The notes beneath the pieces were generated by a model, which was not told the DNA's origin, made no database searches, and worked only from the letters and a program-made list of their open reading frames with translations. Positions 28,777 through 36,837 of a stretch of DNA of 64,000 nucleotides are shown piece by piece (positions within the stretch are counted from its first letter, which is position 1; the number at the start of each line of letters is the position of its first letter). Source of the DNA: Winogradskyella vincentii (GTDB lineage Bacteria > Bacteroidota > Bacteroidia > Flavobacteriales > Flavobacteriaceae); NCBI RefSeq assembly GCF_020166345.1, contig NZ_JAIUJS010000001.1:310001-374000 (forward strand), given 5' to 3'. The translations under genes were made by a program, and so were the position numbers.

Positions 28777-29233
28777 TGTCATTCTCATCTTGACCCATTA
28801 CCTCTTCAGCTAAATCTGCAAAATCTGATGTTGCATCATCGATTGCTGTTTCGTATTTGTCTTTGTCCCAAATTTCAATAATGTTAACAGCAGATGCTAG
28901 TACCACATTTTTTGTTATACCAGAAAAGTTTATCAAATCTTTAGGGATGAGAAGACGCCCAGCATTATCCACCTCTACCATTTTTACTCCTGCAGTGAAT
29001 CGTCTTATAAAATCATTATTCTTTTTCTTGAAGCGATTTAGCTTGTTCACTTTATCCATTAGCAAATTCCATTCAGCCATTGGATAAAGTTCTAAGCATG
29101 GTTGAAAAACTGCACGCTTCAAAACAAAACCATCCTGCAATGCAGATGAAAGCTGCTTTTTTAATACAGCTGGTATCATCAACCTTCCCTTGGCATCTGC
29201 TTTACACTCGTATGTTCCTATGAATGATTTCAA
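28763..29233 (-). CDS. mraZ: Transcriptional regulator MraZ
   Basis: The 156-residue AbrB-like protein has two MraZ domains. Each half carries the D-x-K-G-R / D-N-A-G-R motif: CKADAKGRLMIPAVLKKQL near residue 10 and VEVDNAGRLLIPKDLINF near residue 87. It forms a ring-shaped oligomer and represses the dcw operon by binding spaced TGGGA-like repeats upstream of itself, which are present here. The start appears to be TTG at 29233 (codon order TTG AAA TCA TTC ATA). It is the first gene of the operon. Confidence 0.95.
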   Translation of the reverse strand: MKSFIGTYECKADAKGRLMIPAVLKKQLSSALQDGFVLKRAVFQPCLELYPMAEWNLLMDKVNKLNRFKKKNNDFIRRFTAGVKMVEVDNAGRLLIPKDLINFSGITKNVVLASAVNIIEIWDKDKYETAIDDATSDFADLAEEVMGQDENDNGLS

Positions 29234-29267
29234 TTAATTAGTAATCCAAATTTTAACGATTGAATTT

Positions 29268-29275
29268 CAAATATA
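29268..29275 (-). promoter_or_regulatory. Predicted -7 element of the dcw (mraZ) operon
   Basis: TATATTTG on the minus strand is an exact TAnnTTTG match, 35 bases before the mraZ start. The MraZ-type repeats at 29288-29312 cover the expected -33 region, which would explain repression by occlusion. Confidence 0.6.
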
Positions 29276-29282
29276 TTGAAAA

Positions 29283-29312
29283 AAACACCACATTTTACCA
29301 CATAATCCCACA
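29283..29312 (-). promoter_or_regulatory. MraZ operator: three TGTGG repeats at 10-base spacing
   Basis: On the minus strand the units TGTGGGATTA, TGTGGTAAAA and TGTGGTGTTT follow each other with exactly 10 bases between starts (CCACA on the plus strand at 29288, 29298 and 29308). MraZ in other bacteria binds TGGGN repeats with the same one-turn spacing upstream of its own gene. Position, spacing and sequence all agree. Confidence 0.75.
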
Positions 29313-29482
29313 TTTGTTGATAAGTTTTATTTTTAATCGATAAAAAATTTCGTGGAATACAGCAAAATCAGCATGTCGAGTAATAATTTTCATGTGGTAA
29401 TTATTAACACTAGATGAGAAAGATTAAGTTCCCTAAAAAATTGATATTTTCTGCGTAAACTTTAATTTCAAAAGGATTTAGT

Positions 29483-29490
29483 TATATTTG
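29483..29490 (+). promoter_or_regulatory. Predicted -7 element of the hydrolase-engB operon
   Basis: TATATTTG matches TAnnTTTG exactly and ends 30 bases before the hydrolase ATG. The -33 side is only TTTAA. It is divergent from the dcw promoter; the 286-base gap between the two genes holds both promoters and the MraZ repeats. Confidence 0.5.
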
Positions 29491-29519
29491 TTTTTAACAC
29501 GAAAGCACTAACATTATAA

Positions 29520-30284
29520 ATGGCACACCTTTTAAAAAAAGAGAAGGATTATAGTTATATTGAAGTAGGAGAAGGCACACCAATTATAGTGCTCCATGGA
29601 TTAATGGGAGGACTAAGTAATTTTGATGCAGTAACTAATTATTTTGGCTCAAATGGCTACAAAGTAATTATACCAGAATTACCTATTTATACCATGTCCC
29701 TAGTTAAAACCAATGTAAAGAGTTTTGCTAATTACCTAAAAGATTTTATCGATTTCAAAGGATTTGAAGAAGTCATTTTGTTAGGAAATTCCCTTGGCGG
29801 TCATATAGGATTGTACCACACGAAAATGTACCCTGAAAAAGTTAAAGGACTTGTAATCACTGGTAGTTCAGGGCTTTACGAAAGTGCTATGGGAAGTGGG
29901 TATACCAAGCGTAGTGACTATGAAGTCATCAAAAAGAAAGCACAAGACGTATTTTACGACCCAGAAGTTGCAACCAAAGAAATTGTTGATGAGGTTTATG
30001 CAACTGTAAATGATAGAAATAAATTGGTTAAAACCTTGGCTATCGCTAAAAGTGCCATAAGACATAATATGGCTGGTGATCTTCCAAAAATGCACACTCC
30101 AACATGTATAATTTGGGGTAAAAACGACACGGTTACACCTCCTGATGTGGCGGTAGAGTTTCATCACCTCCTACCAAATTCTGATCTATATTGGATTGAT
30201 AAATGCGGGCATGCCGCCATGATGGAGCATCCAGAAGAGTTCAACAAAATCCTAAACAACTGGTTAGAAAGCCGCCAATTCTAA
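29520..30284 (+). CDS. Alpha/beta hydrolase
   Basis: The 254-residue cytoplasmic hydrolase has the oxyanion region HGLMGGLSNFD near residue 25, the nucleophile elbow GNSLGGH (Ser near residue 94), an acid in WGKNDTVTPP near 200, and the catalytic His in KCGHAAMMEHPEEF near 230. The full triad is present, so it is an active esterase, lipase or similar enzyme, with no signal peptide. The substrate is not predictable. It is followed after 39 bases by engB, on the same strand. Confidence 0.88.
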   Translation: MAHLLKKEKDYSYIEVGEGTPIIVLHGLMGGLSNFDAVTNYFGSNGYKVIIPELPIYTMSLVKTNVKSFANYLKDFIDFKGFEEVILLGNSLGGHIGLYHTKMYPEKVKGLVITGSSGLYESAMGSGYTKRSDYEVIKKKAQDVFYDPEVATKEIVDEVYATVNDRNKLVKTLAIAKSAIRHNMAGDLPKMHTPTCIIWGKNDTVTPPDVAVEFHHLLPNSDLYWIDKCGHAAMMEHPEEFNKILNNWLESRQF

Positions 30285-30323
30285 AATTTAACTATAAATA
30301 TTCCTATCTACAAGGAACTAAAG

Positions 30324-30941
30324 ATGAAAATAAAATCAGCTGATTTTGTAGTGAGTAATTCTGACGTGGCTAAATGTCCAAAACAGCCATTACCAGAATA
30401 TGCCTTTATAGGACGAAGTAATGTTGGGAAATCCTCATTAATTAATATGTTGACTAACCGTAAGAGTTTAGCCAAAACTTCTGGGCGTCCCGGAAAAACT
30501 CAACTTATTAATCATTTTATAATAAACAATAATTGGTTTTTGGTAGATCTTCCTGGCTATGGCTATGCAAGAGTTTCAAAAACTTCAAAGAAGAAATTTC
30601 AAAAGTTTATTACCAATTATTTTGAACAAAGGACACAACTTGTCTCCGCATTTGTATTGGTTGATATAAGACATAAACCACAGCCTATAGACCTAGAATT
30701 TATGCAATATTTAGGCGAAAGTGGTATCCCATTTGGAATTATTTTTACCAAAGTAGACAAATTGAAACCAAAGGCTATCGATAGGCACGTACAAGAATAT
30801 TGTGAGGAACTTTTAAAAACCTGGGAAGAATTACCTCCTTATTTTATAACATCATCAAGTAAAAAAATTGGTCAAGAAGAGGTTCTAAGTTTTATTGAAG
30901 AAACAAATAATGAAATTGAGGCCTTAAGAAACAATAAATGA
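30324..30941 (+). CDS. engB: Ribosome biogenesis GTPase YihA/YsxC/EngB
   Basis: The 205-residue TRAFAC GTPase helps assemble the large ribosomal subunit. G1 is [14 protein letters not shown] (residues 31-44), G2 region [13 protein letters not shown]3 DLPGYGYA near 75, G4 TKVDK near 147 and G5 TSSSKK near 179. All five motifs and the length match the family. It ends one base before the convergent ABC permease gene. Confidence 0.95.
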   Translation: MKIKSADFVVSNSDVAKCPKQPLPEYAFIGRSNVGKSSLINMLTNRKSLAKTSGRPGKTQLINHFIINNNWFLVDLPGYGYARVSKTSKKKFQKFITNYFEQRTQLVSAFVLVDIRHKPQPIDLEFMQYLGESGIPFGIIFTKVDKLKPKAIDRHVQEYCEELLKTWEELPPYFITSSSKKIGQEEVLSFIEETNNEIEALRNNK

Positions 30942-32036
30942 TTAGGTCTTAACATCTAAAGCATCTCTGAAAGCGTTTCCAACCAACATAAATGCCATAA
31001 CCAAAAGCATAATGCATATTCCTGGTATAAGAGCTAAATAAGGTTGCCCTAGAATTATATAATTATAATGATCTTTAATCATAGCTCCCCAACTAGCCAT
31101 TGGTGGTTGTGCACCAATACCTAAAAAACTCAACCCACTTTCAATTAAAATAGCTGCTGCGAAATTAGCTGCTGAAATAACAATTAAAGGGCCAAAAATA
31201 TTGGGCAATATATGTTTGGTGATAATTCGATAATCCTTGTATCCCAAAGCCCTTGCCGCTGTAACGTATTGCATTTCCTTAGCACTTATAATTTGCCCTC
31301 TTACCACTCTTGCAACCTCAACCCACATTGTCAATCCTACAGCAATAAAAACTTGCCAGAAACCTTTACCTAGTGCCAAAGTAATGGCTATAACTAATAA
31401 AAGGGTGGGTATAGACCATGTTACATTTATTATCCACATTATGACAGCATCAATTTTTCCTCCATAATAACCCGCCAGACTACCCATAATTAAGCCTACA
31501 ATTAAAGAAATAAAGACTGCTACAAATCCAATGAAAAAGGAGATCCTAGAACCAATCAGAATCCTACTCAAATAATCTCTACCATACTTGTCAGTACCAA
31601 AAATAAATGTTCTTGTATCGATATATTTTTGATAATCATTATTTGGAAAATTACTTAAACTTATTTGCTTTTCAATACCTTCCCCTCCATTAACAGCATA
31701 TTCCATATAGGATAACATACCTTCTTTTATACTATATGATGATATGGGGATTTCGGTATCTAAATTATCAACACCAAAAAACAGTTTTGAAAAGAAACTT
31801 TGATTGGATGTTTGTCTAGAAGGAATAGTTAGCATTTGAACTTGAAAACCAGGTGTCTTAGAATGAATAGATAAATGCATCTGATTTGCATTTTTAGAAG
31901 CATCAGGTGCAAATACATAGGCGAAAACAGATACAAGGCCTATTAATCCAATTAGCACTATACTAAAAACGCCCCAAAAGTTTCTTTTAAACTTTTGAAG
32001 CGCTAAACTTGTTAGTGAATTGTTTTCTATTTTCAT
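30942..32036 (-). CDS. ABC transporter permease, DppC/OppC type
   Basis: The 364-residue inner-membrane protein has an N-terminal membrane segment (about residues 21-42), a periplasmic insert to about residue 155, and the binding-protein-dependent transport permease domain with ISFFIGFVAVFISLIVGLIM and the EAA loop region AKEMQYVTAARALGYKDYRI (coupling helix to the ATPase). It resembles oligopeptide or dipeptide permeases. No partner permease, ATPase or binding protein is nearby. It lies 8 bases after the processing protease gene, so it is likely co-transcribed. The substrate is inferred from family only. Confidence 0.88.
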   Translation of the reverse strand: MKIENNSLTSLALQKFKRNFWGVFSIVLIGLIGLVSVFAYVFAPDASKNANQMHLSIHSKTPGFQVQMLTIPSRQTSNQSFFSKLFFGVDNLDTEIPISSYSIKEGMLSYMEYAVNGGEGIEKQISLSNFPNNDYQKYIDTRTFIFGTDKYGRDYLSRILIGSRISFFIGFVAVFISLIVGLIMGSLAGYYGGKIDAVIMWIINVTWSIPTLLLVIAITLALGKGFWQVFIAVGLTMWVEVARVVRGQIISAKEMQYVTAARALGYKDYRIITKHILPNIFGPLIVISAANFAAAILIESGLSFLGIGAQPPMASWGAMIKDHYNYIILGQPYLALIPGICIMLLVMAFMLVGNAFRDALDVKT

Positions 32037-32044
32037 TTAGTGAT

Positions 32045-34222
32045 TTAATTCTTCACAGAAGTGGCAACTTTATTCTTAATAGCGTAAGTCATCTTTAAAT
32101 CATTCAAAACATTTAATGCCTCTTCGATATAAACATCTCTAGACAAATTTGTATGCCAACGTTTACGTTTTTCCTTCAAAATTGTGTCTTGTTCCATTAA
32201 TTTTAGCTCATATGGCAACGAGTTAAAAGTAAGGTCAGTTTTATATTCAGACAATTGTTCAAAACGCTTAGCTTCTTGCTCATTGAGCTCCATCTCCTCT
32301 CTATACTTTTCATAATTCAAAGAATAGATTTCGCGATCCCTAATTTTTTTAACCCATTGAGCATTAGCATCAATTAGTTTAAGCTGCTCATTCGCCGCCA
32401 TTCTAGCTTTACTTTTACTTATTGTTGTATCGTAGTCAAAGTAATTACCCCAAACTTCGTAATCAACTGCATCAATCTTATCCCATGGTAATGGGTTCTC
32501 TTGATCCTTCTCACCAATATTAATATAGCTATAACGATCTGGAACAACTACATCACTTTTAACACCTTCTAATTGGGTTGAACCTCCATTAATTCTATAG
32601 AATTTCTGTGTAGTAAATTTTAGTGCACCCATATCTCCATTAGAATTATTGCGCACCATTCTATTTAAATCTAATACATTTTGAACGGTTCCTTTCCCAT
32701 AAGTCTGCTTGCTTCCAATTACAATACCACGCTTATAATCTTGCATAGCAGCGGCTAATATCTCAGAAGCCGATGCTGAAAGCTCATTTACTAAAACTAC
32801 TAATGGTCCATCCCAAACAATTGCTCTATCTCTATCTCTAAGTACCTCTTTTGGCTCTCCGGTAGTTTTAACTTGAACTACTGGCCCATCCTCAATAAAC
32901 AATCCCACGATATCAACAACGGTTTGCAATGATCCACCTCCATTATTTCTTAGATCTAATACCAAACCTTCCATCCCAGCTTCCTTAAGACGAATAATCT
33001 CTTGTTTAATATCTGAAGCTGCATTGCGATTGTCATAACTTTGAAAATCAACATAAAATTTAGGTAAATTAATTACACCAAATGTTTTGCCATCTTTCTC
33101 AACGGTTGAAGATTTTGCATAAGTTTCCTCTAATTCCACAATATCTCTTGTTATAGAAATATCTTCTATTGTACCATCAACCTTTTTAAGAGTTAGTGTA
33201 ACAACTGTACCTTTTGGGCCTTTAATAAATTTGATAGCATCGTCTAATCTCATGCCAACCACATTCACTCCCTCCTCTTCATCTTCTTGCTTCACTTTAA
33301 GTATATGATCTCCAACTTCTAATTCATTTGCTCTCCATGCTGGACCACCACTAATGATTTCATTCACTACTATAGCATCCATCTTTTTTTGCAGTCTTGC
33401 ACCTATACCTTCAAAGTTACCTGACATGGCCACATCAAAACGATCTTTATCTTCTGGTGCAAAATAAAATGTATGTGGATCAAATTCTTCAACAATTGCA
33501 TTAATGTAAACAGCAAACCAATCTTTACGCTGTCTATCATCAATAAAGTCGTATAATTCATCTAAAGAACGCTTAGTCGTCTCACGGGCATCTTTTTCAA
33601 GCTCTGCCATTGATTTTTTTTCTTTCGATTGCGATTTTTCATTTGCAGCCGAAAAAACGCTTTCAGGTAATTCCACCGTTGTAATTTCAGAATCACGTTG
33701 AGAAACGGCTTCATCATAATTTGCAATTGTGGAAAACTTAAGTTGTTGTCTCCAACGTTCCTTCATTTCCTTTTTGTTCTTAACGTACGATAATGTTTCG
33801 TATTCAGAAGTATACGTTTCGTCTTTGCTAAAATCAAAAGGAACCTCTAAAATCTCTGCATATAACTTTTTAGAATCTTCGATACGTTCAAGTAATCTTT
33901 GATGAGTTATATTGAAAAACGAAACATCATAGTTTCTTAATTGATCATCTATTTGATCTTTATAAACTTCAAATTCTTCAATATCTGAAGCATAGAAATA
34001 ACGTTTGAATGGATCTAATTGCGATAGATAGTCTTCAAATACATTGGCCGAAAAATCGTCATTTAACTCCTGAGGATCAAAATGTCCTTGATCTAAAACG
34101 TAGGTTATTAACTGAATTAATAATTTGTCTTTATCAGGATTATCAAATGTCTTGCTAGTGAAGCTACAAGATGCAAATGCTATTAATAGTGCTAACAGAA
34201 AAAACTTATAATTCCCTCTCAT
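32045..34222 (-). CDS. Carboxy-terminal processing protease (S41, Tsp/Prc type)
   Basis: The 725-residue secreted or lipid-anchored protease has an N-terminal signal MRGNYKFFLLALLIAFASCS with a lipobox-like cysteine. A helical domain follows, then a PDZ domain near residues 255-345 (GIGARLQKKMDAIVVNEIIS), the S41 protease core with NELSASASEILAAAMQDY (catalytic Ser) and GSKQTYGKGTVQ (catalytic Lys), and the C-terminal DUF3340-like region that Tsp enzymes carry. It degrades or trims envelope proteins from their C-termini. It precedes the ABC permease gene by 8 bases. Confidence 0.93.
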   Translation of the reverse strand: MRGNYKFFLLALLIAFASCSFTSKTFDNPDKDKLLIQLITYVLDQGHFDPQELNDDFSANVFEDYLSQLDPFKRYFYASDIEEFEVYKDQIDDQLRNYDVSFFNITHQRLLERIEDSKKLYAEILEVPFDFSKDETYTSEYETLSYVKNKKEMKERWRQQLKFSTIANYDEAVSQRDSEITTVELPESVFSAANEKSQSKEKKSMAELEKDARETTKRSLDELYDFIDDRQRKDWFAVYINAIVEEFDPHTFYFAPEDKDRFDVAMSGNFEGIGARLQKKMDAIVVNEIISGGPAWRANELEVGDHILKVKQEDEEEGVNVVGMRLDDAIKFIKGPKGTVVTLTLKKVDGTIEDISITRDIVELEETYAKSSTVEKDGKTFGVINLPKFYVDFQSYDNRNAASDIKQEIIRLKEAGMEGLVLDLRNNGGGSLQTVVDIVGLFIEDGPVVQVKTTGEPKEVLRDRDRAIVWDGPLVVLVNELSASASEILAAAMQDYKRGIVIGSKQTYGKGTVQNVLDLNRMVRNNSNGDMGALKFTTQKFYRINGGSTQLEGVKSDVVVPDRYSYINIGEKDQENPLPWDKIDAVDYEVWGNYFDYDTTISKSKARMAANEQLKLIDANAQWVKKIRDREIYSLNYEKYREEMELNEQEAKRFEQLSEYKTDLTFNSLPYELKLMEQDTILKEKRKRWHTNLSRDVYIEEALNVLNDLKMTYAIKNKVATSVKN

Positions 34223-34392
34223 AATCTCTTTATTTTTTTGCTATTAATTACTTTATCAAAAGTTCACTAAAATAGTGAGAAAAAATCGTGCCATAAAAAA
34301 ACAATGCACTAATTTTTTGTTAAAGATGCATACCGTGAAGGATTGTAAACCTTTTTAGTATTTTTACATCAATAATAAAAACAAGGATTACA

Positions 34393-35175
34393 ATGTCTCA
34401 ACGCCCTTTAATTTTAGTTACAAATGATGATGGTATCACTGCACCTGGATTGCGTACTTTAATTAAAATTATGAATGGAATCGGAGATGTTGTTGTTGTT
34501 GCACCAGACAGCCCTCAAAGTGCAATGGGACATGCAATTACTATTAATTCTACATTACATATTGAAAAGGTTACGATTGATGGAATCCAACCTGAATATA
34601 GTTGCTCTGGCACACCTGCAGACTGTGTGAAATTAGCTGTAAATGAAATTTTAGACCGAAGACCAGATATTTGTGTATCTGGTATTAACCATGGCTCTAA
34701 TTCTTCAATCAATGTAATATATTCTGGCACAATGAGTGCAGCCTTAGAAGCCGGAATAGAAAGTATACCTGCCATTGGTTTTTCACTTCTAGATTACAAT
34801 TGGAGCGCCAATTTTGAGCCAAGCGAATCATTTATTGAAACTATTACGAGAGAGGTCTTAAAACACGGACTACCAGATGGTGTTGTCTTAAATGTGAATA
34901 TTCCAAAACTTCAAAAAAAGGAAATAAAAGGAATTAAAGTATGTAGGCAAGCACGTGCAAATTGGAAGGAAGAATTTGACAAACGCACAAATCCTATGGG
35001 ACGCGAATACTATTGGCTAACGGGAAAATTTGTAAACATGGATCATGGTGAGGATACGGATGAATGGGCTTTAGCAAATGGATATATTTCAGTTGTACCA
35101 GTTCAATTTGATCTTACAGCACATCATACCATTCAGAGCTTAAATACATGGCAACTCAATAAAGAAGACAACTAA
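34393..35175 (+). CDS. surE: 5'/3'-nucleotidase SurE
   Basis: The 260-residue metal-dependent phosphatase removes phosphate from nucleoside monophosphates. It begins with LVTNDDGITAPGLRTL (residues 8-23), where the DD pair binds the metal, then APDSPQSAMGHAIT and SGINHGSNSSINVIYSGTMSAALEA near residue 95 (the SGxNxGxN motif). Length and motifs are standard. It starts a rightward operon with lpxB 12 bases downstream. Confidence 0.95.
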   Translation: MSQRPLILVTNDDGITAPGLRTLIKIMNGIGDVVVVAPDSPQSAMGHAITINSTLHIEKVTIDGIQPEYSCSGTPADCVKLAVNEILDRRPDICVSGINHGSNSSINVIYSGTMSAALEAGIESIPAIGFSLLDYNWSANFEPSESFIETITREVLKHGLPDGVVLNVNIPKLQKKEIKGIKVCRQARANWKEEFDKRTNPMGREYYWLTGKFVNMDHGEDTDEWALANGYISVVPVQFDLTAHHTIQSLNTWQLNKEDN

Positions 35176-35187
35176 TAAGTTTTTAGC

Positions 35188-36297
35188 ATGAAGTACTATA
35201 TAGTTGCAGGTGAAGCCTCAGGAGATTTACACGGATCTAATCTCATGAAAGCACTCTATGAGCAAGATGAAAAAGCAGACATAAGATTTTGGGGTGGCGA
35301 TTTAATGCAAGCAGCTGGTGGAACTTTGGTTAAGCATTATAAGGAACGTCAATTTATGGGTTTTGCCGAAGTGATTATTAATCTCAGAAAAATTCTAGGT
35401 CTTATAAAGTTTTGCAAAACAGATATAGCTTCATTTAAACCTGATGTAATAGTATTCATTGATAATTCTGGTTTTAATCTACGTATAGCAAAATGGGCAA
35501 AGCAACAAGGATTTAAAACGCATTATTATATTTCTCCTCAAGTTTGGGCATCTAGAGCCAAACGAGTTGAAAAAATTAAAAGAGATGTAGATGCCATGTA
35601 CTGCATCCTTCCATTTGAAAAGGAGTTTTACGAAAGGCACAACTATAAAGTTAATTTTGTTGGGCACCCCTTAATAGATGGAATAACCGATAGACCACAG
35701 GTAGACGAAAACGAGTTTAGAACATCAAATAATCTAAGTAGCAAACCAATTATTGCATTGTTACCTGGTAGCAGAAAACAAGAAATTACCAAAATGCTTG
35801 GAGTGATGTTAAGTTTGGTTAATGACTTTGAAGATTATCAATTTGTTATAGCAGGTGCACCAAGTCAGGATTATGAATTTTACAAGCAGTTCATAAAACA
35901 GGATAATGTTAGTTTTATATCTAATAAAACATATGATCTGTTAAGCATATCCAATGCTGCACTTGTAACATCTGGTACTGCCACATTAGAAACAGCATTG
36001 TATAAGGTGCCACAAGTAGTTTGTTATAAAGCAAACCCAATATCCTATCATATCGCAAAACGAATAATAACATTAAAGTATATTTCGTTAGTGAATTTAA
36101 TAATGGACAGAGAAGTTGTTACTGAACTAATACAAGGGGATTTAAATAAAGAGCGATTGACACAAGAGCTTAAGGCAATTTTAAATTCTGAAAAGCGTGA
36201 ACAACTATATTTGGATTATTATGAGCTAGAGCAGAAACTCGGTGGAAAAGGCGCTAGTGACAAGGCTGCCAAATTAATTTATGAAGCAATTTCTTAG
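35188..36297 (+). CDS. lpxB: Lipid-A-disaccharide synthase
   Basis: The 369-residue GT19 enzyme joins lipid X and UDP-2,3-diacylglucosamine to make the lipid A disaccharide at the inner membrane. It starts MKYYIVAGEASGDLHGSNLM, the family N-terminus, and has YYISPQVWASRAKRVEKIK near 110, GHPLIDG near 155, LLPGSRKQEI near 188 and VTSGTATLETALYKVPQVV near 258. It overlaps neither neighbour but the lipoprotein gene starts two bases after its stop. Confidence 0.96.
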   Translation: MKYYIVAGEASGDLHGSNLMKALYEQDEKADIRFWGGDLMQAAGGTLVKHYKERQFMGFAEVIINLRKILGLIKFCKTDIASFKPDVIVFIDNSGFNLRIAKWAKQQGFKTHYYISPQVWASRAKRVEKIKRDVDAMYCILPFEKEFYERHNYKVNFVGHPLIDGITDRPQVDENEFRTSNNLSSKPIIALLPGSRKQEITKMLGVMLSLVNDFEDYQFVIAGAPSQDYEFYKQFIKQDNVSFISNKTYDLLSISNAALVTSGTATLETALYKVPQVVCYKANPISYHIAKRIITLKYISLVNLIMDREVVTELIQGDLNKERLTQELKAILNSEKREQLYLDYYELEQKLGGKGASDKAAKLIYEAIS

Positions 36298-36298
36298 T

Positions 36299-36808
36299 AT
36301 GAAACAACTACTACTTATTATCCTTATGGTTTTGAGCCTGAGTAGCTGTAAGTCAAAAAAGAAATATACAGCCTCTAAAACATCAACTAAAACTATAAAT
36401 GTTACTACCACCAACAAGCCTACTAAAGAAGCCAATGCCATTGTAAAATACGCTAAGTCATTTAATGGTACACGTTATAAATATGGAGGTACAACAAAAC
36501 GAGGCATGGACTGCTCTGGTTTAATTTACACTAGTTTCAAAGAGCACAATATTAACCTTCCACGTACTACGGCCCACTTAAAATCTACTGGCAGTTGGAT
36601 AGACATTAAAGAAGTCAATGTAGGCGACCTGGTGTTTTTTGCAACCAAGAAAAATTCTCGAAAAGTAAACCATGTTGGTATTGTTACTAATGTACGTACT
36701 GGTAACATAGAATTTATACATGCATCCAGTAGTAAGGGTGTAATGGTTTCTTCTCTGGCAGAACGCTATTGGTATTTTGCCTTTGTACAGGCGAGACGTG
36801 TATTATAA
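36299..36808 (+). CDS. NlpC/P60 (C40) cell-wall peptidase, lipoprotein
   Basis: I start at MKQLLLIILMVLSLSSCKSK (36299), a lipoprotein signal with lipobox LSSC, and not at an ATG 18 bases upstream that overlaps lpxB and would spoil the signal. The 169-residue product has the C40 domain: YKYGGTTKRGMDCSGLIYTS, with the catalytic Cys in the DCSG motif, and NHVGIVTN with the catalytic His. Such enzymes cut peptidoglycan stem peptides, usually D-Glu-DAP. It is anchored to a membrane facing the periplasm. It follows lpxB by one base. Confidence 0.92.
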   Translation: MKQLLLIILMVLSLSSCKSKKKYTASKTSTKTINVTTTNKPTKEANAIVKYAKSFNGTRYKYGGTTKRGMDCSGLIYTSFKEHNINLPRTTAHLKSTGSWIDIKEVNVGDLVFFATKKNSRKVNHVGIVTNVRTGNIEFIHASSSKGVMVSSLAERYWYFAFVQARRVL

Positions 36809-36837
36809 TACTTTTCTTATTTTAGGGTTTCGTTTCA

